From Tricholoma matsutake (lineage: Eukaryota; Basidiomycota; Agaricomycetes; Agaricales; Tricholomataceae), in NCBI GenBank assembly GCA_026075535.2, contig AP026544.2:1550001-1614000 (forward strand): a DNA stretch of 64,000 nucleotides, given 5' to 3'. The notes under the pieces are model-generated. The model had not been told where the DNA came from. It saw nothing but the letters and a program-made list of their open reading frames with translations, and ran no database searches. The position numbers and the translations under genes were made by a program. Each line of letters opens with the position of its first letter. The stretch's first letter is position 1. Positions 1-11,258 of this stretch are shown one piece after another.

Positions 1-887
1 TGGAGCCCAGAATGCAGCATTGAACGCCGCATTTGTGAGTTGGTTCTCATCACAGAGGGAAGCAGCTTCATACCAAGCATAGATTTCATTGTCCGCTGGA
101 TGTCCTTCCAACATCTGGGCAATCTGGTCCTGAATCTCCCAGTTGAGGCCTCGTCGGAACTTCACCACCACTGGTAGCCCACCCCCATACCCTGCCATGT
201 CCACCAAGTCCTTAAACTCATCGATATAATCATCCATGGATCGACATGCCTGGTGGTACGAGGATGACTCAAGTCGTGTCACTGCTCGGTGGCGCTCATT
301 GAGGGGACAAAAGTGGCATACGAACTCTGCTCAAAAGTCACCCCAAGTGGAGAAAGGTAGGGAACTGAGTTCTTTGGTTTGTCGCAGAATATGGTCCACG
401 TAGAGATAGGCACACTCAGATTTCATGTATGTGAAGGCCCAATAAATTTTTGCAGCTTCATCGATGAATTGATGCAACTGGAGACTGATATACAACTCAC
501 AGGAGTTAAGGAATGCACATCCCTGCATACACGCACCATTAAATTTGGCGGGGGGGGACGGTTTGATCTGGGCGCGTTTGGTGATGCGTCGTTGTTGGGC
601 GCGCTTGGAGTCGTAATGGGGGAAATATTAGTCGTGGAGCTGGTCTGAGGTGTTCTGATGAAGTTTTCGATCGTAGATTTAAGCGAATCAATTTGCGTGC
701 GTATTCCAGTAACATCGCTTTCAAGTGCATCAAGGCATTCTGATGTGTCCATAGCGCTAGGGGGCGCGTTTGGCGAAAATGGCAGCGTAATAAAGGCGAG
801 ACTATCTGGAACGGTGTGTAGGGACTCTGTGGAGCTTTGGGAAGCGTCGTCCAGTCTGTACCCATGTATCTTGGGCAGTGCGTTCAC
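1..887 (-). pseudogene. Ty3/Gypsy gag, partial and frameshifted
   Basis: Gag of a minus-strand Ty3/Gypsy retrotransposon, the structural protein that would package element RNA. Translation of the reverse strand gives a Ser/Thr/Pro-rich N-terminus with a short heptad-like stretch (LDALESDVTGIRTQIDSL, about 770-690), then, after frame changes near 530 and 330, the Gag core: the segments SCELYISLQLHQFIDEAAKI, YMKSECAYLYVDHIL, SMDDYIDEFKDLVDMAGYG and ADNEIYAWYEAASLCDEN. The first codon of the long frame is GTG, not ATG, and no in-frame ATG follows the upstream stop until about 765. At least two frame breaks make it non-functional. The zinc knuckle and pol would lie beyond base 1. LTR-A lies immediately upstream. 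CpG content is still high, so this copy is less decayed than most elements in the window. Confidence 0.75.
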
Positions 888-918
888 GATTTTCGGGCCT
901 TAGGGGAGAGTTTTCTAC

Positions 919-1342
919 TATAAGGGCAACCTAAGCCTCTAGCAAAGGGAAATCCAAAGTTAAAATTATGCTACATAATACAGGGATTGGGGGGCGCACC
1001 TAGCAAAGGGAAATCCAAAGAGAAAACTCTAAAGATCCCTTTGCCAGTGCCCAGTATATGTGAAAACTGCAAAAATCAAATAATAACTAAAAATAGAAAA
1101 AGGCGGAGATAGGCTGATCAAGGCTGCCGCATGACATAATACCTAGGGGTAGATGTCGGAAGAGTACTCCATCTCTAAATATAAAACTGTCAACATGCAC
1201 AAATGTGATAGAAAGGGAAATTAGTAATAAAATAAGGGAAAATCATAGAAAATGAAGAATAGAAGGAAACGAGGCGAGAAAAAATATAGGACGAATGTAA
1301 AAAATAGGAGAAACACGTGGGACACCCTCTAGTCCCCTTACA
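919..1342 (-). repeat. LTR-A, 5' LTR of the gag element
   Basis: A 424-bp repeat that starts TATAAGGG and ends CCCCTTACA on the plus strand (TGTAAGGGG...CCCTTATA on the element strand). It closely matches a second copy at 49127-49552. It lies about 30 bp upstream of the gag frame, where a 5' LTR and primer-binding site should be. The element's other LTR is outside the window, so no target duplication can be tested here. Confidence 0.75.
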
Positions 1343-2302
1343 GTGGAGCCTCCTGGACCTGTAAGGCCAATTTCCATCATAATGAAGAATGGGCACATGT
1401 AGGTTTCACATGACCAAAACTGGTGCTGCCTGAGGTGGTCTAGGTCCCAGAAACAGTGGATCCTGGTCGGCACCAGTCAGCCTCCAGTGAACAATCACAG
1501 CGATGTAGACCGAACTCACAAGATGCCCAAACAACTACTAAGTCTCTCATCATTTGGCTAATTTTACTCCTATAGTTAAACGGAGGGCGAGGAAGGAGCG
1601 CACCAACTGCACGCAATCGACCACTTTTTCGATTCCCTTAAAGTGGCACACCTGACAGCACACAATGAGCAAAAGTTTTCTGCGCATACTATATCTGGCT
1701 GTCTTATCATGGGTGATTCCGTTGCTGACAATGAGAGACAAAGTGACATGAGGTTAAAATGCCTCGAATCGGAGCCGGAGAAGAAACATGAGGAATGACA
1801 TCATACGGTGCAATATCGAATAGTTATTGTATTAGCTCGTGCCAAACATTGTACTTATATTGGAAGAGGCAGCCGCCTCCATAGCGGTATAGGCTATTTC
1901 GATGGCTTTCTGGCACAACGCAGGCGCATATATTAAGAATAATCGTAGTCCAAGAAATCAAGAGCACCGGCGCGGAGAATTGGACAGCCCCTCAAATTAG
2001 AAAGAATCGTCAAGTGAAATAACTTGGTGAGCGACATTGTGATTCAGGACCAGTACAGCGTAGACACAGAACCAGTAAGAATATGAAAGGTTGGCTTGAC
2101 GTGATGCTATTAAGGGTCATGTGACTTGAACTGAAAGGCTTGTAGAATGTGAGTTAAAAGTACGAAAGTAAGACGAATTAATACCTTGGGAAATGATGTA
2201 GTATTTCTTGTTCAAAGTGGACAACTCAGCGAAGAAAGTGATTCTGCCATACCAACATTAGCTTCAAGACGATATGTATGAACGAGAAATTTGAACGAAC
2301 GA
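1343..2302. other. Intergenic, no gene recognised
   Basis: No reading frame with recognisable protein features. The first 5 bases after LTR-A (GTGGA) would be the target-site duplication of that element. Base composition is ordinary and CpGs are present. The right end probably includes the 3' UTR of the membrane-protein gene that ends at 2303. Confidence 0.5.
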
Positions 2303-2761
2303 TCATTGATATCGAGGTTCGATCTTCACCCTGGCTCTCTTCCCTCTCTTCACCAATTTCGATTTTCGACTTCGCACATGCTCACCGTAGGCCACCTCCA
2401 CCAAAATCCCCGTTATCATCCTGCATGAGAGCCCCACCAGTGCGCCCGTTATGCAAGCTATGCCGAAAAACACATATACCGGATAAAACACATCCAACAA
2501 GGCTAAAGTAATTCGATATGGCATAACCACAAAGATGTCTGTGACTGCCTGGAGAAAGACGAATACCGGTGCGAGGAGATACAAGGCGATCGGCAGGGGC
2601 GAAAAGATGAGGATTGAACGGGAACTCGTCGAGAGGAGACGGATCAAGGAACGAAAGACAATTGATATTCCTGAGATGAGAATGGAACCGCCTGAGACGA
2701 CATACGGAAGCAATTGTCGCAGAGCTGGAGGTGTGGCTGCTGCTGCTGTTTGGGTGGCCAT
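2303..2761 (-). CDS. Small multi-pass membrane protein, unknown function
   Basis: A 152-residue single-exon frame. I place the start at the ATG at 2761 (context TCGATGGCC); the longer frame upstream begins with TTG. After a short Ala/Thr/Gln-rich N-terminus come three hydrophobic stretches: about residues 19-42 (LPYVVSGGSILISGISIVF), about 52-80 (ILIFSPLPIALYLLAPVFVF) and about 92-120 (VFYPVYVFFGIACITGALVG). The C-terminus is basic and lysine/arginine-rich (RSRKSKLVKRGKRARVK), which by the positive-inside rule should face the cytosol. No catalytic motif is visible. It looks like a small ER or organelle membrane protein. CpG-rich codons and lack of stops mark it as a real host gene, not a transposon. 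I do not recognise the family. Confidence 0.65.
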   Translation of the reverse strand: MATQTAAAATPPALRQLLPYVVSGGSILISGISIVFRSLIRLLSTSSRSILIFSPLPIALYLLAPVFVFLQAVTDIFVVMPYRITLALLDVFYPVYVFFGIACITGALVGLSCRMITGILVEVAYGEHVRSRKSKLVKRGKRARVKIEPRYQ

Positions 2762-3492
2762 CGAAGCATTTTGGATGTACAACGGATGACCTCAAAACTT
2801 TGCAGGTGGCTGTGTTTACAGCATGTGACCAGAACGCAGACCTAATCTCCGAGTCGGACGCTCGTCCTACTCTATTACTTAGTACGATATGCCGTTACGT
2901 GAAGTTACGCGGTGCAGTTGTGCTGTATCTGATGTTGCTCCAGGCCTGAACTTGTTCATAGCTTAGTCGCTTCCAACTAAGCTCAGGCCTCACGAATCAG
3001 AGTACAACACAGACTCAGCAGGGAGGGGGTTTACTTGCCGAATGACCATACGCTCGAGCTACAAAGCGAGAAATGGACAGAACGCTGTCGACATCGTTGC
3101 CAAGATATCGATGCCGTTAACATCACGTCCTCACAAGCAAAGACAAATAAACGCGACGCGTCCGTTAATTAGCGCGTTTCAAGTCTATTAATATTCATAA
3201 CACACCATCAGATATTCTCAATCACAGTTGAATTTGTAAGGGAGTCTGCTACAACTCGAATACTTACCTCCTATCTACCCAACTCTAACTCAACATTCTG
3301 CGTATCTCCGTGTCTATAGGGGGAGTGAGAGGTGTGTATCATGACAATAACAATATTCAAGCCTCGCAAAGCTACTATCTTAACAATATACGTTAACAAG
3401 TACACCCACCACGGGGTAAACAATACGGTACCGTCAAACACACATTCAGTCACAATGAAATTAAAATATTCGAAATCAATCCATCATTCGCA
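2762..3492. other. Intergenic: promoter side of the membrane-protein gene
   Basis: No convincing gene. It should hold the promoter of the minus-strand gene starting at 2761 and the 3' UTR of the minus-strand gene ending at 3493. A short inverted pair around CAGGCCTGAAC (about 2940) and GCTCAGGCCTC (about 2980) could form a small hairpin. Confidence 0.4.
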
Positions 3493-5195
3493 TCAATCCC
3501 TCCTCTCACCCGCGCCCGCACCAGCCAACAAACTCTCATATGTAGGAGGAATCTCATCTCTCCCCGTCACCCTCCCCGCATCAACAGCAACAGTCACCTC
3601 CTTCCCCCCACCACCACCACTACCTTCACCACCCTCATCCCAATCCTGGACAGTGGGATTAACCACCCCCAACGCCTCCCTCTGCTTCGCACTCGGCCCC
3701 TCCCCTCCAACAGGAACCCCAGCACTAGCACTCCCACTCGAATACACCGACCCAGAACTGGTGGTATGCTCCGTACGCTGCGTCAGCGCTCTCCCAGGCC
3801 CGCCGCCTCCGATAGACAAAGCACCAGGAACGGGGTACCCCTGCGCTGTATACTGCGGGTCTCGAGCCTGTACGCCCCCATGGTGGTATGCGCTCCCACT
3901 AGAACTTCCCGCATCGGATACGGTCGGAGGCGGGGAGTGAGGAGGCGAGACTCCACTGACACTGAGGTACTGGTTAGGGTTGGGGGTGGCGGCGGGGCTG
4001 GGGTTGGGGCTGAGGCTGGAGTAGGCGTAGTTCGGTTGTTGAGGTCCTAAATATTCCGAGCTGGGGTTATATCCGTATCCGCGTCCTTGTCCTTGTCCTT
4101 GTCCTTGTCCTTGCCCTTTTTTATTATTAGCATAAGCCGCAGCTCCAGCGCCGAATGCTGCAACTCCAGCTCCAGCTCCAGCAGCAGCAGCCCCAGCGCC
4201 CGCACCGGGGTAACCCACTTCCCTCATCTCGCCAGGACCGACGCCACCACCCCTAGGAGGAGGGGGAGGAACGACGAACGGAGAAACCACACCTCCTACG
4301 CCGGTCCCCAGACGTCCTCCCATTCCGTCGTCCTCGATATCATTGTTCAGATCAAGAGGACGGTTAGAGGAGGGTTGAACCCGTGCGGGGTCAAAGTTCC
4401 CGTCGAAGGCTTCTTGTTCGGCTGCTTTGCGGCGCCGACGGATACAGAAGAAGATGAGAAGAGCTAGGACGGCGAGTCCTGCTATGCCTATTTTTGGGGT
4501 GTTAGTGCGGGAAGGACGGATATCAAAAAAGCAGGGAAAGGGGGTGTTAATCGATAAGGTGAATTGGATGATGGAGATATGAGATGTGAGACGTGATGGG
4601 GAAGACGAACCTCCGACTACGCCACCTACGATGGCACCTGTGTTGGAAGATGAATGGGTGGTGGTGCTTGTGTTTGCTTGAGTTATTTGAGTTCCTGCTG
4701 CGATTGTGGTTGTGCTTGCGATGACGGTGGTGAATACTTGACCATTACTACCCGTACCACTGTGAAATGGTAAGAAGAAGAAATGAGACAGATGAGGGGT
4801 ATTATTTACATGGAGGTAGATTCTGAAACCGAAGTGGATGGGGAAGTGAGTACCGAAGTAAAAGAAGATAAGGAAGTGTTGCTGCTGGAACTAGAGCTGG
4901 TGGTTGTAGTGGAACTGGTGTGAGTACTGGATGGTGTTGGTGTGGTATTTGTAGTGGGTGGAGTGGAAGAGGGGGTTGTGGTTGTCGATGGTATGGAAGT
5001 AGTGGAAGTGGTAGTAGTGGTTGATGATGAGGATGAAGAAGTTGAAGAGGTTGTTGTACCTGTACTAGAAGAGTCAGATAACGAAGACGATGAAAGTGTT
5101 GTAGATGATGAAGCACCCTGAACAGACGGGGATGAGGGGGACGATGGGGAAGTGGTCGCCGCCGTCACTGGCAAGGGCGTCGTCGACGATGCCAT
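3493..5195 (-). CDS. Ser/Thr-rich single-pass surface protein with FDGNFDP motif
   Basis: Three exons: 5195-4810, 4759-4611 and 4487-3493, with introns GTAAAT...CACAG and GTTCGT...AATAG. They join in frame to 509 residues. Residues 1-170 are almost all Ser/Thr/Pro, a typical O-mannosylated stalk; about 172-194 is one hydrophobic helix (GAIVGGVVGGIAGLAVLALL...) followed by RRRRK, then FDGNFDP at 206-212 and DDGMGGRLG. The remaining 280 residues are Gly/Pro/Ser-rich and disordered, with a QG hexanucleotide-encoded repeat. This plan matches basidiomycete cell-wall sensor-like membrane proteins (Mid2/SKG6-like in layout only). The true ATG is 5195, preceded by a pyrimidine-rich 5' UTR; the in-frame extension to 5324 starts with GTG. 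No cleavable signal peptide is visible, so the helix may act as signal-anchor. Role as wall sensor is inferred. Confidence 0.85.
4085..4122. repeat. Coding hexanucleotide repeat
   Basis: Tandem CTTGTC units (about six) inside the third exon of the surface-protein gene. They encode the Gln-Gly repeat in the cytoplasmic tail. Length is likely polymorphic between strains. Confidence 0.8.
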
Positions 5196-7049
5196 GGGTG
5201 ATGCGTTAAGAAAGAAAAAAAGCAAGCAAGACAAAAAAGAATAAAAGGAATAAAAAGGAGCGAAAGCCGAGGAAAGCAAATCCTCTGACACGTTGATTAG
5301 GTCAACTTGGCGGGTAAAACCCACGTTTTCTTCTAATTTAACCCTTTCGATCGTCCTATTTCATCGACCCTCGTGCCAGAAAATAATATAAAATGGCTTC
5401 CACTCACCGCTGCTAGACATCCTACCAGGTAAGGTTTCACTCAGTGCGATCGTTCTAGATGGTTTGGGCCAAGAGTCCAGAGAGCGAACCAGCCTATACT
5501 TGGCTGCGGTGCAATCACGTAATATTTTCTCACACCCTAATATTAGCTTTGTTGCTCGACCTGGATCGTGTCTTTTTTGTTTTTTTTTGTTTTTTTTTGT
5601 TTTTCCCCCTTTCCCTCGGCCGGCTTGAATTCATTATTATCTCATTTGTCTTCAAGTGTAGATCCCTTCTGAAGGATACAAAATGAAAATCTCCACCCGC
5701 CGTTGCACTGCTATCCACCCTCTCACATCATACGGTTAGTTATCGCCGTTGCCATCATATATAGTTTTGGTGCCGAACACGGTGCACACCTAGCTCCAAA
5801 GTTCGTGGTGATTATTATCAAACCAACCTCTCCCACTCCAAGCTTCATATTATGTATCGTCATCCATACGTCATAATCGAACCTCATTTCAAACCCTCTC
5901 ATCCGAGTTTTTTCGGCAAAAAACAACTTGAAATTCGGCGTTGTTGGCTTAGACGGGTCCAGACGGATTCTAATCTCCGATCACTCCAAAGTGTATATAC
6001 ATACATCCTGCACCCGAAATAAATACATAAGTAAGTACTCGAAAAGTTGGTGCACACTTGGCTTTCCGTGGGCATGGGATATCACGTCAGATCACGACGT
6101 TCCCGCGTTCGTTATATCACAATGTTGGCATTATTACTCCCGAGGCCCGAGGCATCGATAATCGCCGCATCGTATACGCGTTCTCACGCATCATACATAC
6201 TTCGCTTCCATTCCGTACACCCGGAGGCCGGGAACGGTGCAAAATTTGAAAGTATACTTAAATCAGCTTACAATCCTTCGCCAAAATCCAAACTCGGAAG
6301 TACTACGGATCTGGCTGGGAACATCTGAGGAACCCTGCACTGGCAGCGCAGCATGCACAACTCTTCCGCCATTCCCTCAGCCACTGTGGTACGTACGCTC
6401 TACACCATAGAGTCGGCCGATCGTACTTACCTCCTCTAGTACTCACTCCCTGGGGCCCGCCCAACAAATTCACTTACCCACGACGCACGGTATCGGAGCA
6501 ATTGATGCACCGACTCTCGGGATATATATACACGTCCTTGGGTTCTTCGGCGACGGATTGTTAACGTCATAACCAGTGCCACGACTCAGACTTCAACCGA
6601 AGCGAGTATCCTGATATCCGTATTCCAGGTTGGGGAATATCCTGACTATGAGCCAAAATGAAGGGTTCCCACAGTCCAAATTTCTGGAATCTGGATACAG
6701 ACGTCAAGCTTCAAGTTCGGATGCATGATTCCAGATTACCGTGTTTGCTAATTTTCCAGGGTCCAACTCGGATATACTTCAAACCTAACATGTGCGAATA
6801 GCGCACTCTGTGTCAACCCAGCAGCATCTCAAGGTCAATGTGACTGAGAAGAGTCAAAAGACGAAATAGAATGGTGTCTGCAGAATTCACTCATTGAACG
6901 TTCGGAGGCTGGAGACAGTAATCACGGTCAAATGCGTGACAATGGAATCTATGATCGTCGCGGTTGATACCCAGTCATCAACAACGGAATGTTTGTGATG
7001 CCTGTTATTGACCAGATGCCATCAAGACATTGGGCGAAAGCCTGAAGTT
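5196..7049. other. Intergenic, promoter region and unassigned sequence
   Basis: 5196-5330 is a pyrimidine-rich 5' leader (on the minus strand) of the surface-protein gene. At 5572-5610 there is a T-rich tract broken by single G bases. From 5720 to 7050 I see only short frames with no recognisable content, and no tRNA cloverleaf. CpG content stays high, so this looks like host intergenic DNA rather than old transposon. Confidence 0.4.
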
Positions 7050-7325
7050 TTGTGAGATGAGAGAAAGACAACAGTTCAACGGAGCACTAGATTCGGTCGT
7101 TTCGCATGCCCTTGTGGAAAACAGCTCGATGATTGCTGATGCTGTGAAAGAGACCCAGACAAGAACTTCGGAACGGGATCGACGTCGTATGAATGGCTCG
7201 TGAGAAATCAACGAGCTAATAATACGAAGGTCAGTAATTTTCAAACCTTAAAAGTCCCGTTTCCTGACACGATGACGATGCTCTAGAGCCAAAAAGTGTG
7301 GAAGGCGAGTCGTGGGACGGAGGCA
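7050..7325 (+). pseudogene. Relic 3' exons of a 2OG-Fe(II) dioxygenase
   Basis: Plus-strand remnant of the last two exons of a gene related to the intact dioxygenase on the other strand. From about 7075 the translation reads FNGALDSVVSHALVENSSMIADAV, parallel to NSIVLRALVEDSPMIAEAV in the intact protein; a one-base frame change then gives FGTGSTSYEWLVRNQRANNTK (7165-7228). A donor GTCAGT follows, an intron of about 55 bp ends CTAG, and the last exon reads SQKVWKASRGTEAI before a stop at about 7330, parallel to GPETWMASRGTED. The rest of the gene is missing or unrecognisable. It lies tail-to-tail with the intact copy, suggesting an ancient inverted pair. Confidence 0.65.
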
Positions 7326-7621
7326 ATTTAGTAACTATAGGAGGACAGTCTTGAGTTAGTCGTGAGTGATTGCGAGAAAACACAATGTACAAAATATATA
7401 TTCAAGTCTGATCGAAAGTGTCGTCCACCGCATATGCACATAGTGACAGAGCAAGTTTAAAACTTGTCTCTGCGTCGTCCTACATGGTTACCAGTATTGA
7501 CTTAGGCAGGGCGCGATCAAAAGCAGAATCGATCATAACTTCCTTTGCTTTGGTTTGCATACGAGATACTAGCTACCATAGCCTGGTCCATAGGACATAG
7601 GACACAACCTACTTATTGTTA

Positions 7622-9016
7622 TTACCATTCAGGATTATCTTCTGTTCCTCGACTCGCCATCCATGTTTCCGGGCCCTGATAATCATTGCCATCAAAACAC
7701 CACGTCTTAAAACACCAATGAAATACTCACCTTCCTATTATTAAGCCGCTGGTTCTTTACCCTCCTGGTGAACCACACGTACGACGTTTCCCCCGTCTCG
7801 AAGCTTTTCTCTGGAGTTTTATTTACAGCTTCGGCGATCATCGGGCTATCCTCGACTAGAGCACGCAGGACGATCGAATTCCCGGGGCGCAAGAAAAATA
7901 CCAACGACCAGCGCTCCAGGGCACCCTGTGCGCCGGGTGGGGGACTAAAATATGTAACGTTAGACTAACCGATGGATGGGTTAAGTTGAGCGATAATCTG
8001 GTACGTACACGACACGATGAAGGTTAGAGCGCAAGATGCCTCCGCTGAAAAGGTTTATGGCATCGCCGATATTACAGATAGCATGCCCGGGTAAGGGCTA
8101 TTATGAAATTTTGGGATTAGTGAGAATGGGTGAAATGTTTACGGACCTTAATGTATTGCCACGATTCAGCTCCAGGAACGAGGACTTGCAACCCTCCGAG
8201 CCGGTTGTGTAGGAACGACTATGAAATGATAGAAACCGTTATACGATAACGACCTTTGACTGATAAAAAATACACACCAGAGATCCAAAATCCGTGTGGC
8301 TCCCTACGAGCTGTCCCTTGTCCGGAGGACATGGTGAAGTCCTAATTACCCGGGCCTCACTTCCACTAAATTCGTCCATCTTGTGTCTCTCTATCAAGGC
8401 GCCAGCAGGCAACCCTAGCTTAGCTTCGAATATTCGCAGAAAGGTATTGTTCACTTCGAGCGACTTGCGGACGAACGGGGTGATAGTGGACTCCATGCGT
8501 GCATTCACAATTGAAGGATAAGTACGTCTGGCTTGGTGCGGCCACGCCAAGGCATCATCTTTGGCGATGTTGAGAAATTCCGCACCGTCCGGTTTTCCAG
8601 AAGCGTCGACGGCATTGGCACCTGCTTGTTTATAGCTACAGTTTAAAAGGAAAGTTTTAACAAAATCTTATTTGTTAGGAGAAGTCACAAACCCAAACGT
8701 CATCCCGTTATCACCTTGCTCAAATTTCATCTTTTCCTCCATCGGCAGGGCTAAAGTCTCCGATCCCATAGCAAACATCTCATGTACTTCCTCATCCACT
8801 CCGTAATTTTTCAAGCTTCATAAGAACATTGTAGGCAGAAGCAAATAAAAGAAGTTGTAACAACCATACTTACTACCAAAAACCAAGGTTCGTCCCAGCT
8901 TGCCAAAGACGATCTATCTCTCCTTGGTCCCCGGCCTTGATCAATTCATAATCGATAACCAAGAGAGGATGAGTAGGAACGTTGTCTGGGAAAGGCGGAA
9001 ACGTGGTCGAAGGCAT
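7622..9016 (-). CDS. 2-oxoglutarate/Fe(II)-dependent dioxygenase, IPNS-like (copy A)
   Basis: Seven exons: 9016-8874, 8815-8693, 8635-8278, 8218-8147, 8097-8009, 7944-7731 and 7675-7622. They splice in frame to 350 residues. Residues 15-90 form the DIOX_N-like part (LLVIDYELI...GFWYLKNYGVDEEVHEMF). The catalytic core has the iron-binding triad H202 and D204 (GSHTDFGSL) and H259 (SNLHRVV), plus R273-x-S275 (ERWS) for 2-oxoglutarate. The C-terminus is WFTRRVKNQR...GPETWMASRGTED. All expected residues are intact, so the enzyme should be active: it would oxidise a small organic substrate with O2 and 2-oxoglutarate in the cytosol. The substrate cannot be told. Family members act in secondary metabolism and detoxification. 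Flanking DNA shows no other pathway gene. A second identical protein is encoded at 20821-22215. Confidence 0.92.
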
Positions 9017-9958
9017 ACTGGGCGATATGACAGGGGGAGTCACAGGGTATACTTATAGCAGTTCCATGGCCCACCTGTCACCGCTGATCCCATGTTCTGG
9101 GTCTGAAGAAGAGGATATGATAGTGCATGTGTCCTATGGCACGTTACATGTCTAGGCTTTATTGTATCCTTGCGACACACGGAAGGTCTCGTAAACGTTG
9201 GTTCCAAGGGTAAGGAGCATTTTCGTAAGCCTCTGCGCCACTCCAAAATATCTACATTGAGCTCCGCTCAATCTTATTTCACTTCGATCGTTCATGCTGT
9301 ATACGGCTAAAGTCTTAGCAGCGGCCTTGCCATAGACAGTCTCAGCATGGATAGGGGATTTTACTTGTGCTGCTTTCTTCCTAACCTCACGTTCGCATCC
9401 AAGCAGCACAAATAGTCGTTCCTATCAGGCTTCGCCTTTGAGCTTTGCTCCTTCCCAGCAACTATTTTTCATTGGTTCAAACGTATTCGCTAGCTCCGCT
9501 ATCGTCTCCAGTTGGATTTTATAGTTAACGCATTGCTCAAGGCGTCTCTCGCCTTTTCGCGGACTTTAGCCCTCTTTGCTCCCATCTTGGTCTCCTGTCT
9601 AATACTAGAGATGCTCCTCATATTCCAGTCATTCCTGCTACGACAGACACTGTTAATGTGTCTGATCCCCCTTGTGAATGTGTCACGTCTCCTGATTCCG
9701 ATCTCATCCAAACTCGTACCGCGTCTTGCTAACACCTCTCGTTAATGAAGCAGTCTCAGGAATTCTTCCCGAAGGTTCTTTCCTCACTTCGTGAAACAGG
9801 AATCTCAGATGCAGAAGCACAAGATTACATTAATCATGCAACGTTGCAATCAGCAACGATCTACTTCACCCGGACCTCAAGGAGATTCTCCGCCTGGCAA
9901 CGATCAAGCTCATGAAGCACCTAATATCACTGATGCCTACGGTGCACCAGGAGTGCCA
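9017..9958. other. Duplicated flank with decayed coding-like sequence
   Basis: Upstream of the dioxygenase. 9017-9200 should contain its promoter. From about 9480 to 9950 both strands hold frames of 60-85 residues that are broken differently in the two copies; on the plus strand a segment reads SDPPCECVTSPDSDLIQTRT and, in another frame, SPGPQGDSPPGNDQAHEAPN. The broken frames suggest a remnant of an old mobile element, but I cannot name it. Confidence 0.35.
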
Positions 9959-10101
9959 GGCAGGATCTGAACTCAAGACTTCGAATCTGGAGTGATCATA
10001 CTAAATCCTAACCATAATATACACAGCATCCGCTTGATCAGTGCCTCCCACGGTCTTGACTAATGTTGTGCTCATTGTCAGGAATGATGAGCAGGCTGGG
10101 C
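9959..10101 (-). repeat. tRNA-like repeat (family 2), copy in block A
   Basis: On the minus strand a box A-like segment TGATCAAGCGGATGC (10040-10026) is followed about 55 bp later by a box B-like GAGTTCAGATCC (9974-9963). Related copies lie at 26392-26510 (minus) and about 31230-31400 (plus). The boxes suggest a Pol III promoter of a tRNA-derived SINE; a clean cloverleaf is not obvious, so it is not called a tRNA gene. Confidence 0.45.
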
Positions 10102-10944
10102 TATTAGGTGTGTTTATGAATTTTGTGTTTCAATGCATTTCTTTATCATTTTATACCTATTCTGCATCGATGCTACTACTTATTGATCACACCGCCAGAT
10201 CTGCTTTCAGAAGAAGAAGATCAAGCCTTCAAATGAAACTCACTCCTACCCATAGCCATGGTCAACAATGTGAATGACCCATCTTGAGTTGGATTTGGTG
10301 CATGAAACTTTTCATTGCAAGCTCAGAATAACCTGATAACTTGGCTTGGATGTGGAGTTCATCAGACACGGAGGTGATATTGCAGGAAACAGCCTTGGTG
10401 GTGTCGGTCCAACACCAGCATGCTTGTGATTCTGCCTTGCCAAAGTTTTCTTCATTGAACTTGACTTTCATAGCAAAGTTCCTTGTACCTGGCCCAGTTC
10501 CATCGCTCCTTTGCCTCATTACGAGTTTCCAGACTGTAGTGCATTGCCAGGGAATGTGGGGTGGTGTGATGGCCCAGGTTGTCTCACATTTGAGTCATCC
10601 TGGATGTCACATGCACCATCATGACCTGCTTTACACTAAAATACCCTGCAAGCTTGTTGTCCTTCATTTGGATCCTGACAACCAATGCAGAAGTGGTGTG
10701 GGAATGCAGCAGTCATTATGCTGAACGATGTTGAGATGGGATGAGAAGGCTGGCCAGTGTACGCTATCGGCGATGGCCACCCCAAGAGGATGTCAGCACA
10801 GGTGAGAACCTCTGCAATGATATCGAAGAAATTGAGTAGTTTGGGCTTGAGGCAATTGTTTCGCCCTAAAGGTATGTTGTGTTAAATATCATCTCTTTTT
10901 TCTTTCTTTCGCGAAACAGGACAGGAATGAATTCATGACGTTGG
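10102..10944. other. Unassigned sequence
   Basis: Short frames only. The longest (minus strand, 10519-10262, 85 residues with LHIQAKLSGYSELAMKSF) has no recognisable domain and is not kept as a gene. The segment directly follows the end of the duplication, where block A diverges from block B. Confidence 0.3.
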
Positions 10945-11258
10945 CCCATATTCAGGAAGAATGAGATGTAGCAGATAAAACTATTTCTTCCGTCGCATTC
11001 AATTATCTCCTCCCCCCCTCTATCTCCGAGTCCTCCAATGGGCGGGGTATTCCAACTGAGGAGCTCAACATGGCATCTGTCATCTAGGCGCCCCTTTCCA
11101 TTTCACCAACAATGTGTATTGTCATTCCTCAAGACATACCAGAGATCATTACAAAATGACAGATAATATCATTTCTTCCACCTGAACAACTCTCTGTTAG
11201 GATATACAAACATCATATGTTGCAATTCTGTTAGCACAAGCATCAGTTCCTGTATATC

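Larger units (their letters stand above)
7229..10101. repeat. Segmental duplication, copy A
   Basis: This block recurs at 20448-23048 and, past a transposon, at 26392-26505. Through the dioxygenase gene (7622-9016) the offset is a constant 13199 bases with only a few base differences seen. Outside the gene there are indels: about 140 bp at 9214-9355 are absent from copy B, and small differences occur near 7340-7490 and 9640. The left boundary falls at the end of a relic exon; the right boundary is inside a tRNA-like repeat. Confidence 0.9.

Noticed and set aside
5196..5324. N-terminal extension of the surface protein with a hydrophobic signal-like stretch
   Set aside because: The extended frame has no ATG (it starts at GTG) and the sequence is the pyrimidine-rich leader typical of fungal 5' UTRs.
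7622..9016. Dioxygenase as a TET/JBP-type 5-methylcytosine oxidase linked to the KDZ element
   Set aside because: KDZ elements in mushrooms are known to travel with TET/JBP genes, and this is a 2OG-Fe(II) enzyme near a KDZ element, but the order DIOX_N-like domain, HTDFG, HRVV, ERWS and WMASRGTE tail fits small-molecule (IPNS-like) oxygenases, not TET/JBP.
9959..10101. Functional tRNA gene
   Set aside because: Box A and B are recognisable but I could not form a proper acceptor stem and anticodon arm, and the same sequence is repeated at three places as part of a longer repeat.
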